Position numbers and translations under genes: made by a program
From: Ch128b sp964527925
Lineage (GTDB): Bacteria > Bacteroidota > Ignavibacteria > Ch128b
DNA length: 64,000 nucleotides
Direction: 5' to 3'
Assembly (NCBI GenBank): GCA_964527925.1
Contig: CAZGQO010000004.1
Span: 62,001-126,000, forward strand
The notes under the pieces: generated by a model
Seen by the model: the letters and a program-made list of their open reading frames with translations, nothing else
What the model was told of the DNA's origin: nothing
The model's database searches: none
Shown here: positions 26,572 to 35,227 of the stretch, piece by piece
How positions within the stretch are numbered: the stretch's first letter is position 1
Layout of the letters: every line of letters starts with the position of its first letter

Positions 26572-26838
26572 ATGAAAGAAATGGAAAAACAATATCAAGA
26601 ACTAATTGATGAATTAAAAGAAATCGCTCTTCAAAAAGGTATTAAAGTAAGATTTGAAAAAGGAGATTTTAACGGCGGTTATTGTATATTAAAATCAGAT
26701 AGGATTATTGTAATAAATAGATTAGCTCAAACACAAAGAAAATTATTGATTCTGTTAGAAGCCCTGAAAGAGATTGGAGTTGATGACATTTATATAAATC
26801 CAAAAATTAGAAACATAATTGAGAACAATCTAGTATGA
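26572..26838 (+). CDS. Small conserved-looking hypothetical protein
   Basis: Not recognised. 88 aa, soluble. The N-terminal half is a charged amphipathic helix; the middle reads KVRFEKGDFNGGYCILKSDR, a likely beta hairpin, followed by IIVINRLAQTQRKLLILLEAL, which looks like strand-helix. A good RBS (AAGGAG) lies about 13 bases upstream. Its stop overlaps the start of the HAD gene by four bases (ATGA), implying coupled translation. No function proposed. Confidence 0.6.
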   Translation: MKEMEKQYQELIDELKEIALQKGIKVRFEKGDFNGGYCILKSDRIIVINRLAQTQRKLLILLEALKEIGVDDIYINPKIRNIIENNLV

Positions 26839-27521
26839 TTAAAGCAATTGTTTTTGATTTAGACAATACACTTGTTGATTTCATGCAAATGAAACGTCGT
26901 GCTATTGAAGCCGCTATACCAGCAATGATTGATGCAGGTCTAAACTTAGATGCATCAGAAATTAGCAGACATATCGATGAGATTTACAAAGAAAAGGGTC
27001 TTGAGTATCAAAAAGTATTTGATGAAGTTCTTCTAAGAACATTAAACAAAATTGATTATAAAATTTTATCTGCAGCAATTGTTGCATATCGAAGAGCGAG
27101 GGTTGCTTCTTTGGTTCCGTATCCAAATGTTTATCCAACCTTAATTCGACTAATAAAACTTGGTTTAAAATTGGGAATAGTCTCAGATGCGCCAGCTTTA
27201 GAAGCATGGTTACGATTATCAAGTCTAAATTTTCAATACATATTTGATGCAATTGTAACTTTTGATGATACACAGGAGAGAAAACCAAGTCCTGTTCCTT
27301 TTAATAAAATTCTTGAAAAACTTAGTGTAAAAGCTGAAGAATCTATTATGGTAGGCGACTGGGCTGAAAGAGACATTGTGGGAGCAAAATTAGTAGGTAT
27401 GAAAACCGCATTTGCAAAATATGGCGATACTTTCAATACAATGAATCCTGATTCTGATTATATCTTGAATGATATATCCGAATTAATTGATATTGTTAAA
27501 AAAGAAAATCAATTAACTTAA
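26835..27521 (+). CDS. HAD-superfamily hydrolase
   Basis: 228-aa haloacid-dehalogenase-type phosphatase. Motif I VFDLDNTLVDF (residues 5-15, nucleophile Asp8), motif II LGIVSDAPALEA, motif III Lys in QERKPSPVPF, and motif IV VGDWAERDIVGAKLVGM. A helical cap lies between motifs I and II (MKRRAIEAAIPAMIDAGL). It fits the small-cap group I of HAD phosphatases; substrate unknown. Coupled to the 88-aa gene by a four-base overlap. Confidence 0.88.
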   Translation: MIKAIVFDLDNTLVDFMQMKRRAIEAAIPAMIDAGLNLDASEISRHIDEIYKEKGLEYQKVFDEVLLRTLNKIDYKILSAAIVAYRRARVASLVPYPNVYPTLIRLIKLGLKLGIVSDAPALEAWLRLSSLNFQYIFDAIVTFDDTQERKPSPVPFNKILEKLSVKAEESIMVGDWAERDIVGAKLVGMKTAFAKYGDTFNTMNPDSDYILNDISELIDIVKKENQLT

Positions 27522-27570
27522 ATACTTAATATTATACTTTAAATAACTTTTAACTATTTACTTATTTTTT

Positions 27571-27578
27571 TATATTTG
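27571..27578 (+). promoter_or_regulatory. Possible Bacteroidota-type -7 element TATATTTG before merR
   Basis: Identical octamer to the one at 591-598 and a match to the TAnnTTTG consensus. It sits 22 bases before the ATG at 27601 in an AT-rich 73-base gap. No clear -33 TTG at the expected distance, so low confidence. Confidence 0.25.
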
Positions 27579-27600
27579 AAATGTAAAACTCATTGTGAGT

Positions 27601-28005
27601 ATGAAGGAACTTGGTATAAAAAAACTTTATTATTCGATTAGTGAAGTCAGTAAAATCACTGGGTTGGAACAATATGTTTTACGCTATTGGGAAAACGAAT
27701 TTGAACAATTAAAACCTCAAAAGAATCGTGCAGGCAACAGAATTTATACAAATAAAGACATTCAGCTAATTTTATTACTTAAAAAACTTTTGCGAGAGGA
27801 AAAATACACAATTGATGGAGCAAAGAAAGTTTTACAAAATTATAACCCCAACGAAGAGTTTAATCTTGATTTACCCATAAAAGATGCAACTAGTGAACAG
27901 AAACCTGTTGGTAATACGGATAAAACCAAGATCGATAATCAAGAGTTGTTAAAAAATTTACGTGAGATTAAAGAATTACTTGAGGATATTTATATTAAAT
28001 TATGA
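27601..28005 (+). CDS. MerR family transcriptional regulator
   Basis: A 134-aa protein beginning with a MerR winged helix: LYYSISEVSKITGLEQYVLRYW (residues 8-29), RAGNRIYTNKDIQLILLLKKL, and EKYTIDGAKKVLQNY. The C-terminal 55 residues are polar with a predicted helix (ELLKNLREIKELLEDI) and no Cys, so no metal-sensing site is evident. GTG at 27595 could also start it; neither has a Shine-Dalgarno match. Targets unknown. tRNA-Pro starts nine bases downstream. Confidence 0.85.
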   Translation: MKELGIKKLYYSISEVSKITGLEQYVLRYWENEFEQLKPQKNRAGNRIYTNKDIQLILLLKKLLREEKYTIDGAKKVLQNYNPNEEFNLDLPIKDATSEQKPVGNTDKTKIDNQELLKNLREIKELLEDIYIKL

Positions 28006-28013
28006 GAAAGGTT

Positions 28014-28088
28014 CGGAACGTGGCGCAGCCCGGCTAGCGCACCACTTTGGGGTAGTGGGGGTCGCGGGTTCAAATCCCGCCGTTCCGA
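28014..28088 (+). tRNA. tRNA-Pro (anticodon GGG)
   Basis: Complete cloverleaf: acceptor CGGAACG / CGTTCCG, D arm GCGC...GCGC, anticodon stem CCACT / AGTGG with loop TTGGGGT (anticodon GGG at 28049-28051), and T arm GCGGG-TTCAAAT-CCCGC. The C1-G72 pair is usual for bacterial tRNA-Pro. Discriminator A; CCA is not encoded. It lies between merR and purF on the same strand. Confidence 0.96.
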
Positions 28089-28121
28089 CTAATTTTTTAA
28101 AGAATTCATATACTTACCTAA

Positions 28122-29594
28122 ATGGTTTCCGATTTTAAAGATAAACCTCAAAGCAATTGTGGTGTTTTTGGCATTGCTGGCATTAAGTCAGCTGCATTAA
28201 TGACTTATTATGGCTTACTTGCTCTTCAACATAGAGGTCAGGAAGCTGCTGGAATTGTAACAAGACATTCTATTGATAATAAAACTGTGTTTAGAATTAA
28301 AAAGGGTAAAGGTTTAGTTTCGGATATTTTCCACGATGAAAAAATTTTTGAAGATCTCAAAGGTAATGCTGCAATTGGACATAATCGATATTCAACTACT
28401 GGTTCAAATTCACTGATTAATGTACAACCATTTGTTGTAAAATATAGGAATGGCAATCTTGCAATCTCACACAACGGAAACCTTACAAATGCTTATAAAA
28501 TCAGAAAAAAATTAATCGAAGAAGGATCGATATTTCAAACAACAAGCGATACAGAGGTTATTCTTCATCTTATTTCTAGAAGTAAGAAAGAATCACAAAT
28601 AGAGCAAGTTATTGATGCATTGGAACAAATTCAGGGTGCATTTTCAGTTGTAATATTAACCGATAATTATTTATATACTGCAAGAGACAAATTTGGAATC
28701 AGACCTTTGTCTTTAGGTTTTCTCGACTGTGTACCAGTCATTGCTTCGGAAACTTGTGCATTCGATATTATTGGTGCGAAATATGAACGAGAAATCGAAA
28801 GAGGGGAAATTCTTGCAATAAAAATTGAAGAAGATATTGCAGTAATTGAAGAAAGTTTCAGATTAAGTAATATTCCTGAGTACTCTAAAAAATGTATCTT
28901 CGAATTTATTTATTTCTCCAGGCCCGATAGTATCGTATTTAATGAAAATGTTGATAAAGTTAGAAGAAAATTGGGTAAGAAATTAGCAGAAGAATCTCCA
29001 GTAAAATCAACAAATGAGAAAAAAATTGGAGTGATAAGCGTTCCTGATAGTTCAAATACAATTGCATTGGGATACAATGATCAATTAAGAAAAATGAATT
29101 CGAATTCTAAATTCGAAATCGGTTTAATTAGAAGTCATTATATTGGAAGAACGTTCATTCAACCAGAGGTTGATAAACGCAATTTATCAGTCAAGATTAA
29201 ATTTAATATCGTTAAAGGTGTATTAGAAAAGAGAGATATTGTTGTTGTTGATGATTCAATTGTTCGTGGAACGACATCCAAACAGCTCGTCAATATGTTG
29301 CGTGAAGGAAATCCAAATAAAATTCATATAAGAATTGCATCCCCACCAATAAAATTTCCTTGCTTTTATGGTATGGATTTTCCATCAAAAACTGAATTAA
29401 TTGCCAATAAATTTGATGGTGATGTTGAAAAGATTAGAGAATTTTTAAATGTAGATTCATTAAAATATTTGTCATTTAAAAGAATGATTGAATGCACTAA
29501 CGAAAACGATGAAAATTATTATTGTACAGCTTGCTTTTCAGGTAATTATCCAATTCCAGTTCATCCCAACTCTAAAAAGGATGAGAATGAGTAA
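28122..29594 (+). CDS. purF: Amidophosphoribosyltransferase
   Basis: First committed step of purine synthesis: PRPP plus glutamine to phosphoribosylamine. 490 aa. A short propeptide ends at QSNCGVFGIAG; the Cys (residue 13) becomes the N-terminal glutaminase nucleophile after processing. Also seen: LLALQHRGQEAAGIVT, IGHNRYSTTGS, ISHNGNLTN, and the C-terminal PRPP-binding loop IVVVDDSIVRGTTSKQL. Cys residues near 255 and 435-472 could bind an Fe-S cluster, as in the B. subtilis-type enzyme. pgsA follows directly. Confidence 0.96.
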   Translation: MVSDFKDKPQSNCGVFGIAGIKSAALMTYYGLLALQHRGQEAAGIVTRHSIDNKTVFRIKKGKGLVSDIFHDEKIFEDLKGNAAIGHNRYSTTGSNSLINVQPFVVKYRNGNLAISHNGNLTNAYKIRKKLIEEGSIFQTTSDTEVILHLISRSKKESQIEQVIDALEQIQGAFSVVILTDNYLYTARDKFGIRPLSLGFLDCVPVIASETCAFDIIGAKYEREIERGEILAIKIEEDIAVIEESFRLSNIPEYSKKCIFEFIYFSRPDSIVFNENVDKVRRKLGKKLAEESPVKSTNEKKIGVISVPDSSNTIALGYNDQLRKMNSNSKFEIGLIRSHYIGRTFIQPEVDKRNLSVKIKFNIVKGVLEKRDIVVVDDSIVRGTTSKQLVNMLREGNPNKIHIRIASPPIKFPCFYGMDFPSKTELIANKFDGDVEKIREFLNVDSLKYLSFKRMIECTNENDENYYCTACFSGNYPIPVHPNSKKDENE

Positions 29595-30143
29595 ATGATT
29601 AGATTAAACCTGAGTGATTTAAAGAAAATACCTAACCAAGTAAGCCTTTTTAGGATTACCTTGATATTACCTTTGATTTATTTTTTTAAAGAACCACTTG
29701 AAAATCGCTGGTTGTTAATAACGACATTTATATTTTTTTCAATTCTTGATAATTTAGATGGATTTCTTGCCAGGAGATTAAATCAGATAACTGAATTAGG
29801 TAAGGTTATAGATCCATTGGTGGATAAAATTTTTATTATGATCGCTGCCTATTTAGCATTCATTAACAGTCTAGTTCCGAATTGGTACATGTTAAGTGTG
29901 ATATGCAGAGACATTATAATTATGTTGGTAGGAATTGTTTTTATTAGAAAGAAGACTTATGTACCGTCATCAGATTTTATCGGAAAAATGACTGTTGGTT
30001 CTATTGGCGTTGTATTCATATATGGTTTACTCGAATTTAATAAATTGAACCTTGTATACAAATTCATATTGTACATTTCTACTATTTTGATAATTTTAAG
30101 TTTAGTGAATTATGGTCTTAAAAATCTAAAGAGAGAAACATGA
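29595..30143 (+). CDS. pgsA: CDP-alcohol phosphatidyltransferase (phosphatidylglycerophosphate synthase type)
   Basis: Integral membrane enzyme of phospholipid synthesis, 182 aa. It has the CDP-OH-P signature spread over DNLDGFLARRLNQITELGKVIDPLVDK (positions DxxDG, AR, G, D, D all present; about residues 52-78). About five membrane helices follow. The PGP synthase assignment is by family resemblance; related enzymes use other alcohols. Starts right after purF and overlaps ftsY by four bases. Confidence 0.85.
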   Translation: MIRLNLSDLKKIPNQVSLFRITLILPLIYFFKEPLENRWLLITTFIFFSILDNLDGFLARRLNQITELGKVIDPLVDKIFIMIAAYLAFINSLVPNWYMLSVICRDIIIMLVGIVFIRKKTYVPSSDFIGKMTVGSIGVVFIYGLLEFNKLNLVYKFILYISTILIILSLVNYGLKNLKRET

Positions 30144-31090
30144 AAAATTTAATAGATAGCTTAGCACGTTTAAAAGATGGCTTAAGAAAAACAAAAGAAA
30201 ATTTTAGTCAAAAGTTATCTCAAATTTTTTCTGAAAAAAAAATTATTGATGAAAATGATCTAGAAAATGTAAGGGAAGCTTTAATACTTGCTGATGTCGG
30301 ATATAACATTACAGAAAAAATCATAAATAACGTCCATAAAGAGTTGAAAGGACAACAAAACCTAAGTAAAGAATTATTTCTGGAAATTGTCAAGAAAGAA
30401 TTAATTGAAATTTTGTCGAATGTAACTATTAAAAATTTAACAATTGATTTTCAGAATTTTAGCTTGAGCAATGGCAGCAATCCGAAAGTAATTGCTGTTG
30501 TTGGTGTAAATGGGACTGGAAAGACAACCACAGTTGGTAAACTTGCATATTTGTTCAAAAAAAATAATCATGGAGTATTAATTGCTGCTGCAGATACTTT
30601 TAGAGCAGCAGCTAATGAACAATTGGAAATATGGTCAAACCGTGCTGGCGTTGAAATTATTCATAATTTAAATACTCAAGATCCTGCTGCAGTTGTTTAT
30701 GAAGCTCTGGATAGGGCAATAAAAAACAATATTGAATTATTAATAATTGATACGGCAGGTAGATTACACACAAAAAAAGATTTAATGAATGAACTTAATA
30801 AAATCATTAAAGTCGTAAACAAAAAGTTAAATCGAGAAATTGATGAAGTATTACTTGTAATTGATTCGACAACTGGTCAAAATGCAAATTTACAGATTGA
30901 AAATTTCCTTAAATATGTTCCAATAACTGGTTTAATTTTAACAAAATTAGATGGAACAGCTAAAGGTGGAGTAATTTTCCAAATAGTTGATAAATTTAAA
31001 ATTCCAGTTAAATTTGTGGGGATAGGTGAAGGTATCGAAGATTTTCAACCATTTGAAGCGAAAAATTTTGTTGATGCAATTTTTGAATAA
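30140..31090 (+). CDS. ftsY: Signal recognition particle receptor FtsY
   Basis: SRP GTPase receptor at the inner membrane; partner of Ffh and the SRP RNA (whose gene is at 62675-62764). 316 aa: a short NG-type protein without the long acidic A domain. Seen: N domain helices, G1 VVGVNGTGKTTTVGKLA near residue 116, AADTFRAAANEQLEIW, DTAGRLHTKKDLMNEL, LVIDSTTGQNA, and TKLDGTAKGGVIF. Overlaps pgsA by four bases, so translation is probably coupled. Confidence 0.96.
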   Translation: MKNLIDSLARLKDGLRKTKENFSQKLSQIFSEKKIIDENDLENVREALILADVGYNITEKIINNVHKELKGQQNLSKELFLEIVKKELIEILSNVTIKNLTIDFQNFSLSNGSNPKVIAVVGVNGTGKTTTVGKLAYLFKKNNHGVLIAAADTFRAAANEQLEIWSNRAGVEIIHNLNTQDPAAVVYEALDRAIKNNIELLIIDTAGRLHTKKDLMNELNKIIKVVNKKLNREIDEVLLVIDSTTGQNANLQIENFLKYVPITGLILTKLDGTAKGGVIFQIVDKFKIPVKFVGIGEGIEDFQPFEAKNFVDAIFE

Positions 31091-31104
31091 TAAAAAGGAA
31101 AAAT

Positions 31105-32034
31105 ATGAGATATTTATTTATTGCAAATCCAACTGCTGGAAAAGGTAAAACAAAAAATCTACTTTCATCAATTCAGCACTATTTGGATAAGAAAAAAATA
31201 GATTATCAAATTATTATTACTTCAAAACCTGGTGATGTGATTAATATTGCTAAAAAGAACGAGGGTGAATTTGATAGAATAATCGTAATTGGTGGTGATG
31301 GAACCATTCATGAATTATTGAACGCAAATGTAATTAATAATAAAACATTGGGTGTGCTCCCGACTGGTTCTGGAAACGATTTCGCATTAACACTTGGTTT
31401 GAAAAAAAATCTTTATAAAGATTTAGATACTCTGCTTAATGAAAAGACGCTCGATCTTGATATAGGTTACTGTGAGTTAACTGAGTTTACCGGTAGAAAA
31501 ATTAACTTCCTTTTCGCTAATAGTTTAGGCATTGGATTCGATGCTGAGGTTGCATATTCAGTGAAATCGATTAAATTCTTAAGAGGATTGGTATTGTACT
31601 TGATAGGTGTATTCAAAACTTTAGTAAGATATAATTTTAGAAAAGTTGAAATTATTTTAGATGATAAAAAATTGAACGAAGAAGTCTTTATGATCTCTAT
31701 TGGAAATGGTAAAACGGCTGGTGGCGGATTCAAGTTGACTCCGCTTGCAAATCCAATCGATGGTCAACTGGATGTTTGTATTGTTAAAAAACTTTCAAAA
31801 TTAAAGGTTTTATACTTGCTTCCTCTGGCGATTTTTGGAAAACATTTAGGAAACAAATCGGTTATGTATTTTAAGGTAAAGGAAATGTACATAACTTCAA
31901 ATCTACCAATTTATTTACATGCAGATGGGGAAATTAGAAGCAATGATTTAAAATCAACTAAAATTATTTTATTGTCAAGATATGCAAAATTTATAACCGA
32001 TGGTGTAAGCTATAATGTTAATGAAAAAACCTGA
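31105..32034 (+). CDS. Diacylglycerol kinase/lipid kinase (DagK/YegS family)
   Basis: 309-aa soluble lipid kinase. Seen: IANPTAGKGKTKNLL (nucleotide-binding start), IVIGGDGTIHELLNANV (GGDGT motif, residues 60-76), GVLPTGSGNDFALTLG, and KTAGGGFKLTPLANPIDGQLDV near residue 212. ATG 14 bases after ftsY with AAAAGGA upstream. Its last 20 bases overlap the small gene that follows. Likely recycles diacylglycerol or phosphorylates a related lipid; substrate not determined. Confidence 0.88.
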   Translation: MRYLFIANPTAGKGKTKNLLSSIQHYLDKKKIDYQIIITSKPGDVINIAKKNEGEFDRIIVIGGDGTIHELLNANVINNKTLGVLPTGSGNDFALTLGLKKNLYKDLDTLLNEKTLDLDIGYCELTEFTGRKINFLFANSLGIGFDAEVAYSVKSIKFLRGLVLYLIGVFKTLVRYNFRKVEIILDDKKLNEEVFMISIGNGKTAGGGFKLTPLANPIDGQLDVCIVKKLSKLKVLYLLPLAIFGKHLGNKSVMYFKVKEMYITSNLPIYLHADGEIRSNDLKSTKIILLSRYAKFITDGVSYNVNEKT

Positions 32035-32221
32035 GCATAAAAGATTCGAGTATTTGCCAAGATATTATAAACCTGAAACTGATGAAAAAAATAAATTTAA
32101 GAATAAATTTGAGCTAACCCGGAAATCTTATTTATCAAATAGAAGAAATAGTAAAATTTTATGGTATTTCGCGTTAATAACTTTTATAATTTATCTATTA
32201 GTTCGTTTTGGTATTATTTAA
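32015..32221 (+). CDS. Small basic membrane protein, unknown
   Basis: Not recognised. At most 68 aa (ATG at 32015 or 32021, giving MKKPEHKRFEYLPRYY). The first 45 residues are basic and aromatic-rich; one C-terminal helix (ILWYFALITFIIYLLVRFGII) is likely membrane-anchored. It overlaps the lipid-kinase gene by 20 bases, which supports co-expression. The last plus-strand gene before the long minus-strand block. Confidence 0.5.
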   Translation: MLMKKPEHKRFEYLPRYYKPETDEKNKFKNKFELTRKSYLSNRRNSKILWYFALITFIIYLLVRFGII

Positions 32222-32265
32222 TTTGAAGTTTAGTTTATGTTTACATAATAGACATTATAAGACAA

Positions 32266-34362
32266 CTAATCGATATCATTGGATTTTTCAAATTTTAAAA
32301 TGTTCTCATTTCGTCCTAAAACTATAAGTATATCATTTTTTTCAAAAACATAATTTGGATCAGCTGTAATGATAGTTGTGTCGTTATTTTTTTGCGATTC
32401 TTTATTCTGGTCCTTTTTTATTATCAATATTTCAACATTATACAAATTTCTTGCTCTTGTCTCTTTTAAATTTTTCCCAATTAATTTGTTTGGGACTTTT
32501 ATTTCTCTTATTGAATAACCTTCAGCAATTTCAATAGAATTTGATAGATGCAGAGTTCTAAGTTCTTGAGATAGAATTGAAGTAAATTGTCTTCTAAAAT
32601 TTTCCTTAGTAAGTATTGACTGAATTTCATTTAGTGTTAATATTCCTAAAATTTTTTGTTTACCAGTCGAGTAATCAATAACAGAAATTTCAGTCAAGTT
32701 ATTTTTCAACATCAGGTGCAAGGCATTATCCAATGTATCTTCAGAGTCTATTAAGATAATTTTGGGATCATAAATATCTTTAATTATAAACAAGTGTTTC
32801 AGCACTTCATAGTCAGTTAAAATGGATCTTATATCTTTTTCTTTGATTAAACCTACAAGTTCGTTATTATCATTAGTGACATAGACAATATCATGATGTG
32901 ATTCTAAAAAAGTTGAAATAATCTTTATAATAGGTTCATTTTCATTTATAGTGATTAAATCTTTTAATTCAGTTGATGTAATTTTTATATGACTTAAAAT
33001 TGAATAAGGATCACTTTTTTGAAATGAGATACCTTCTGATTCCAAATGTTTTTTATGAACTGTTCCTTTAAGTGAGATCTGTACGATCATTGTGCTTATT
33101 ATGACTGATAACATTAGCGGTAGAATAAAAGAATAATCATGAGTCATCTCAAAAATCATCATTATCGCAGTAATTGGAATTGTATGTATACCACTAAGCA
33201 TCGTACCCATGCTTATCAACACAACAGTTGCCAAATCCAGATTAATTCCTAGATATTGAAATAAGATAAAATGAAATATATACCCAAATCCTGCACCCAG
33301 AAAAAGCGCTGGAGCAAATAAACCACCGAACGCTCCAACGTTTATTGCTAGCAAAACAAGAATAAATTTCAACAAGAAAATAATAATAACAACTTCTACT
33401 CTTAGTTTACTAGCCAGGATTTCATTAATGGCCTTATATCCGATTCCAAAAATTTCATTATAATAATATCCAGAAATCCCAATTAAAAGACCAACTATAA
33501 TCATTAAAGTAATTTGATGAATCAAACCTCTATTCAATTTTTTAAAAATTTGTTTAAATATATCGTTAAGTGTTATAAATGATAATGATAGAATTCCAGC
33601 TGAGATCCCGAGAATAGCGTAAATATATAATTCTGAATATTGTATTGGCTTAACTATATCAAAAGAAAAAATGGGTTCATTTCCAAGAAATATCCTGGAA
33701 ACAGCACTCGCAGAAACAGATGATATAACTGAAATGGAAAAAGTTGGTGCATGGAAATCATTAAGTAAAATAATTTCAAGTGTGAAAAATACGCCAGCTA
33801 AAGGAGTGTTGAAAATTGCGGCAATAGCAGCGCCGGCACCTGAAGCAGTATAAATCCTTATTCTCTCATTATCAAATGCAAATAAAGTTGAGATTTTATT
33901 AGCGAAACCTCCACCTATTTGAGCTGCGGGACCCTCGGGTCCTAAAGTTACTCCTGAACCGATACTAATTGCGGAGGTTAAAAAATTAAATAAAGTTGTT
34001 CCAAGGCTAATTTGACTATTTTTTGTATTGACTGCTTTTACTACTTCATATACTCCCTTTTGTTTAGCTTCGAAGGGTGCAAATTTAATCAGTACACTTT
34101 GAATAAACATTCCAATGACTGGAATTAAAATTACAAAAGCACTACCAAGAAAATACAGTCCTTCTTTAGTTTGTTTAAAAAAAACAGAGTTAAAAAATTC
34201 AATTGCATCATGGAATATAACTGCAGAGAATCCTGCAATAATCCCTATTATAACAGAGAATAAAATGAATCCAGTATAATTTGTGTATTCTGTCGTTCGA
34301 AATAATCTGAGATAATTATTAAGTGTTAATTTAGCATTAACAATAATTTTTTTTATTACCAT
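32266..34362 (-). CDS. ClC-type chloride channel/antiporter with CBS and RCK_C domains
   Basis: 698 aa. An N-terminal ClC transport domain of about ten helices (20-440) has GSGVTLGPEGPAAQIGGG near residue 133, with the gating Glu as in GxEGP. GAFGGLFAPALFLGAGFG and GMLSGIHTIPITAIMM-type segments follow. Then comes a CBS pair (about 455-590) and a C-terminal TrkA_C/RCK-like domain (YSIREIKVPNKLIGKNLKET, then FEKNDILIVLGRNENI). The gating Glu is present, but channel versus antiporter cannot be decided by eye. CBS and RCK domains suggest nucleotide control. Last gene of the minus-strand block. Confidence 0.9.
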   Translation of the reverse strand: MVIKKIIVNAKLTLNNYLRLFRTTEYTNYTGFILFSVIIGIIAGFSAVIFHDAIEFFNSVFFKQTKEGLYFLGSAFVILIPVIGMFIQSVLIKFAPFEAKQKGVYEVVKAVNTKNSQISLGTTLFNFLTSAISIGSGVTLGPEGPAAQIGGGFANKISTLFAFDNERIRIYTASGAGAAIAAIFNTPLAGVFFTLEIILLNDFHAPTFSISVISSVSASAVSRIFLGNEPIFSFDIVKPIQYSELYIYAILGISAGILSLSFITLNDIFKQIFKKLNRGLIHQITLMIIVGLLIGISGYYYNEIFGIGYKAINEILASKLRVEVVIIIFLLKFILVLLAINVGAFGGLFAPALFLGAGFGYIFHFILFQYLGINLDLATVVLISMGTMLSGIHTIPITAIMMIFEMTHDYSFILPLMLSVIISTMIVQISLKGTVHKKHLESEGISFQKSDPYSILSHIKITSTELKDLITINENEPIIKIISTFLESHHDIVYVTNDNNELVGLIKEKDIRSILTDYEVLKHLFIIKDIYDPKIILIDSEDTLDNALHLMLKNNLTEISVIDYSTGKQKILGILTLNEIQSILTKENFRRQFTSILSQELRTLHLSNSIEIAEGYSIREIKVPNKLIGKNLKETRARNLYNVEILIIKKDQNKESQKNNDTTIITADPNYVFEKNDILIVLGRNENILKFEKSNDID

Positions 34363-34365
34363 CTA

Positions 34366-35217
34366 TCAGTACTTGAAGAATCCTTCGCCTGTTTTCCTTC
34401 CTAGTTTGTTTGCAGCAACCATTTTTTTCAAAAGCGGACAAGGTCTGTATTTGGGATCATTAAAACCTTCGTAAAGGACTTCCATAATTGCAAGACAAAC
34501 ATCAAGTCCAATAAAATCAGCTAATGTTAGTGGACCCATCGGATGATTCATTCCGAGTTTCATAACAGTATCTATGTTTTCAGGGGTTGCTACACCTTCA
34601 TAGACGCAATAGATTGCTTCATTAATCATAGGCATTAGAACTCGATTTGATACAAATCCAGGAAAATCATTTACTTCTGCAGGTACTTTATCAATTTTTA
34701 AAGTCAAATCTCTAATGATTTCGAATGTTTCGTTACTTGTTAAATAACCTCTAATTATCTCAACCAATTTCATAACTGGAACAGGATTCATGAAGTGCAT
34801 ACCAATAAATTTGTCAGGTCTTTTCACCAAATTTGCCAATTTCGTAATTGGAATTGATGATGTATTTGATGCAATAATGCAATCATCTTTAACTATATTT
34901 GATACATTCTGAAGAACAGCACTTTTAATTTCAAAATTTTCAGTTACAGCTTCGATTACCAAATCAAGATCTTGTGGAAGATTATCTCCTCCATGAATTG
35001 GTTTGATTCTTTCCAATGTTTGTTTTTTTAATTCTTCTGTAATTGTTCCCTTTTTGATCATGCGATCGAGGTTAGTTGAAATGATCTGAATGGCCTTATT
35101 TAATATTTCATTGCTAACATCTACCAAAAAAACTGAAAAACCATATTGCGCAAATACATGAGCAATTCCATTGCCCATTGTACCAGAACCTATTACAGCG
35201 ATGTTTTTAATTACCAT
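34366..35217 (-). CDS. hbd: 3-hydroxyacyl-CoA (3-hydroxybutyryl-CoA) dehydrogenase
   Basis: 283 aa; oxidises or reduces 3-hydroxyacyl/acetoacetyl-CoA with NAD(P). Seen: IAVIGSGTMGNGIAHVFAQYG (Rossmann), IASNTSSIPITKLA, FIGMHFMNPVPVMKLVEII with the catalytic His, and NDFPGFVSNRVLMPMINEA. A longer frame starts at 35244 inside the thiolase gene. However, AGGGAGGAAAT immediately before the ATG at 35217 marks that as the real start. With the thiolase upstream it forms a two-gene C4 unit: acetyl-CoA to 3-hydroxybutyryl-CoA, or the reverse. Confidence 0.93.
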   Translation of the reverse strand: MVIKNIAVIGSGTMGNGIAHVFAQYGFSVFLVDVSNEILNKAIQIISTNLDRMIKKGTITEELKKQTLERIKPIHGGDNLPQDLDLVIEAVTENFEIKSAVLQNVSNIVKDDCIIASNTSSIPITKLANLVKRPDKFIGMHFMNPVPVMKLVEIIRGYLTSNETFEIIRDLTLKIDKVPAEVNDFPGFVSNRVLMPMINEAIYCVYEGVATPENIDTVMKLGMNHPMGPLTLADFIGLDVCLAIMEVLYEGFNDPKYRPCPLLKKMVAANKLGRKTGEGFFKY

Positions 35218-35227
35218 ATTTCCTCCC

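Noticed and set aside
29262..29276. GTTCGTGGAAC-like sequence resembling a parS half-palindrome
   Set aside because: It lies inside the purF PRPP motif codons and does not match TGTTTCACGTGAAACA.
32222..32265. Terminator between the convergent small membrane gene and the ClC gene
   Set aside because: Only a five-base AT stem (ATAAT-AGAC-ATTAT) is present, without a T run.
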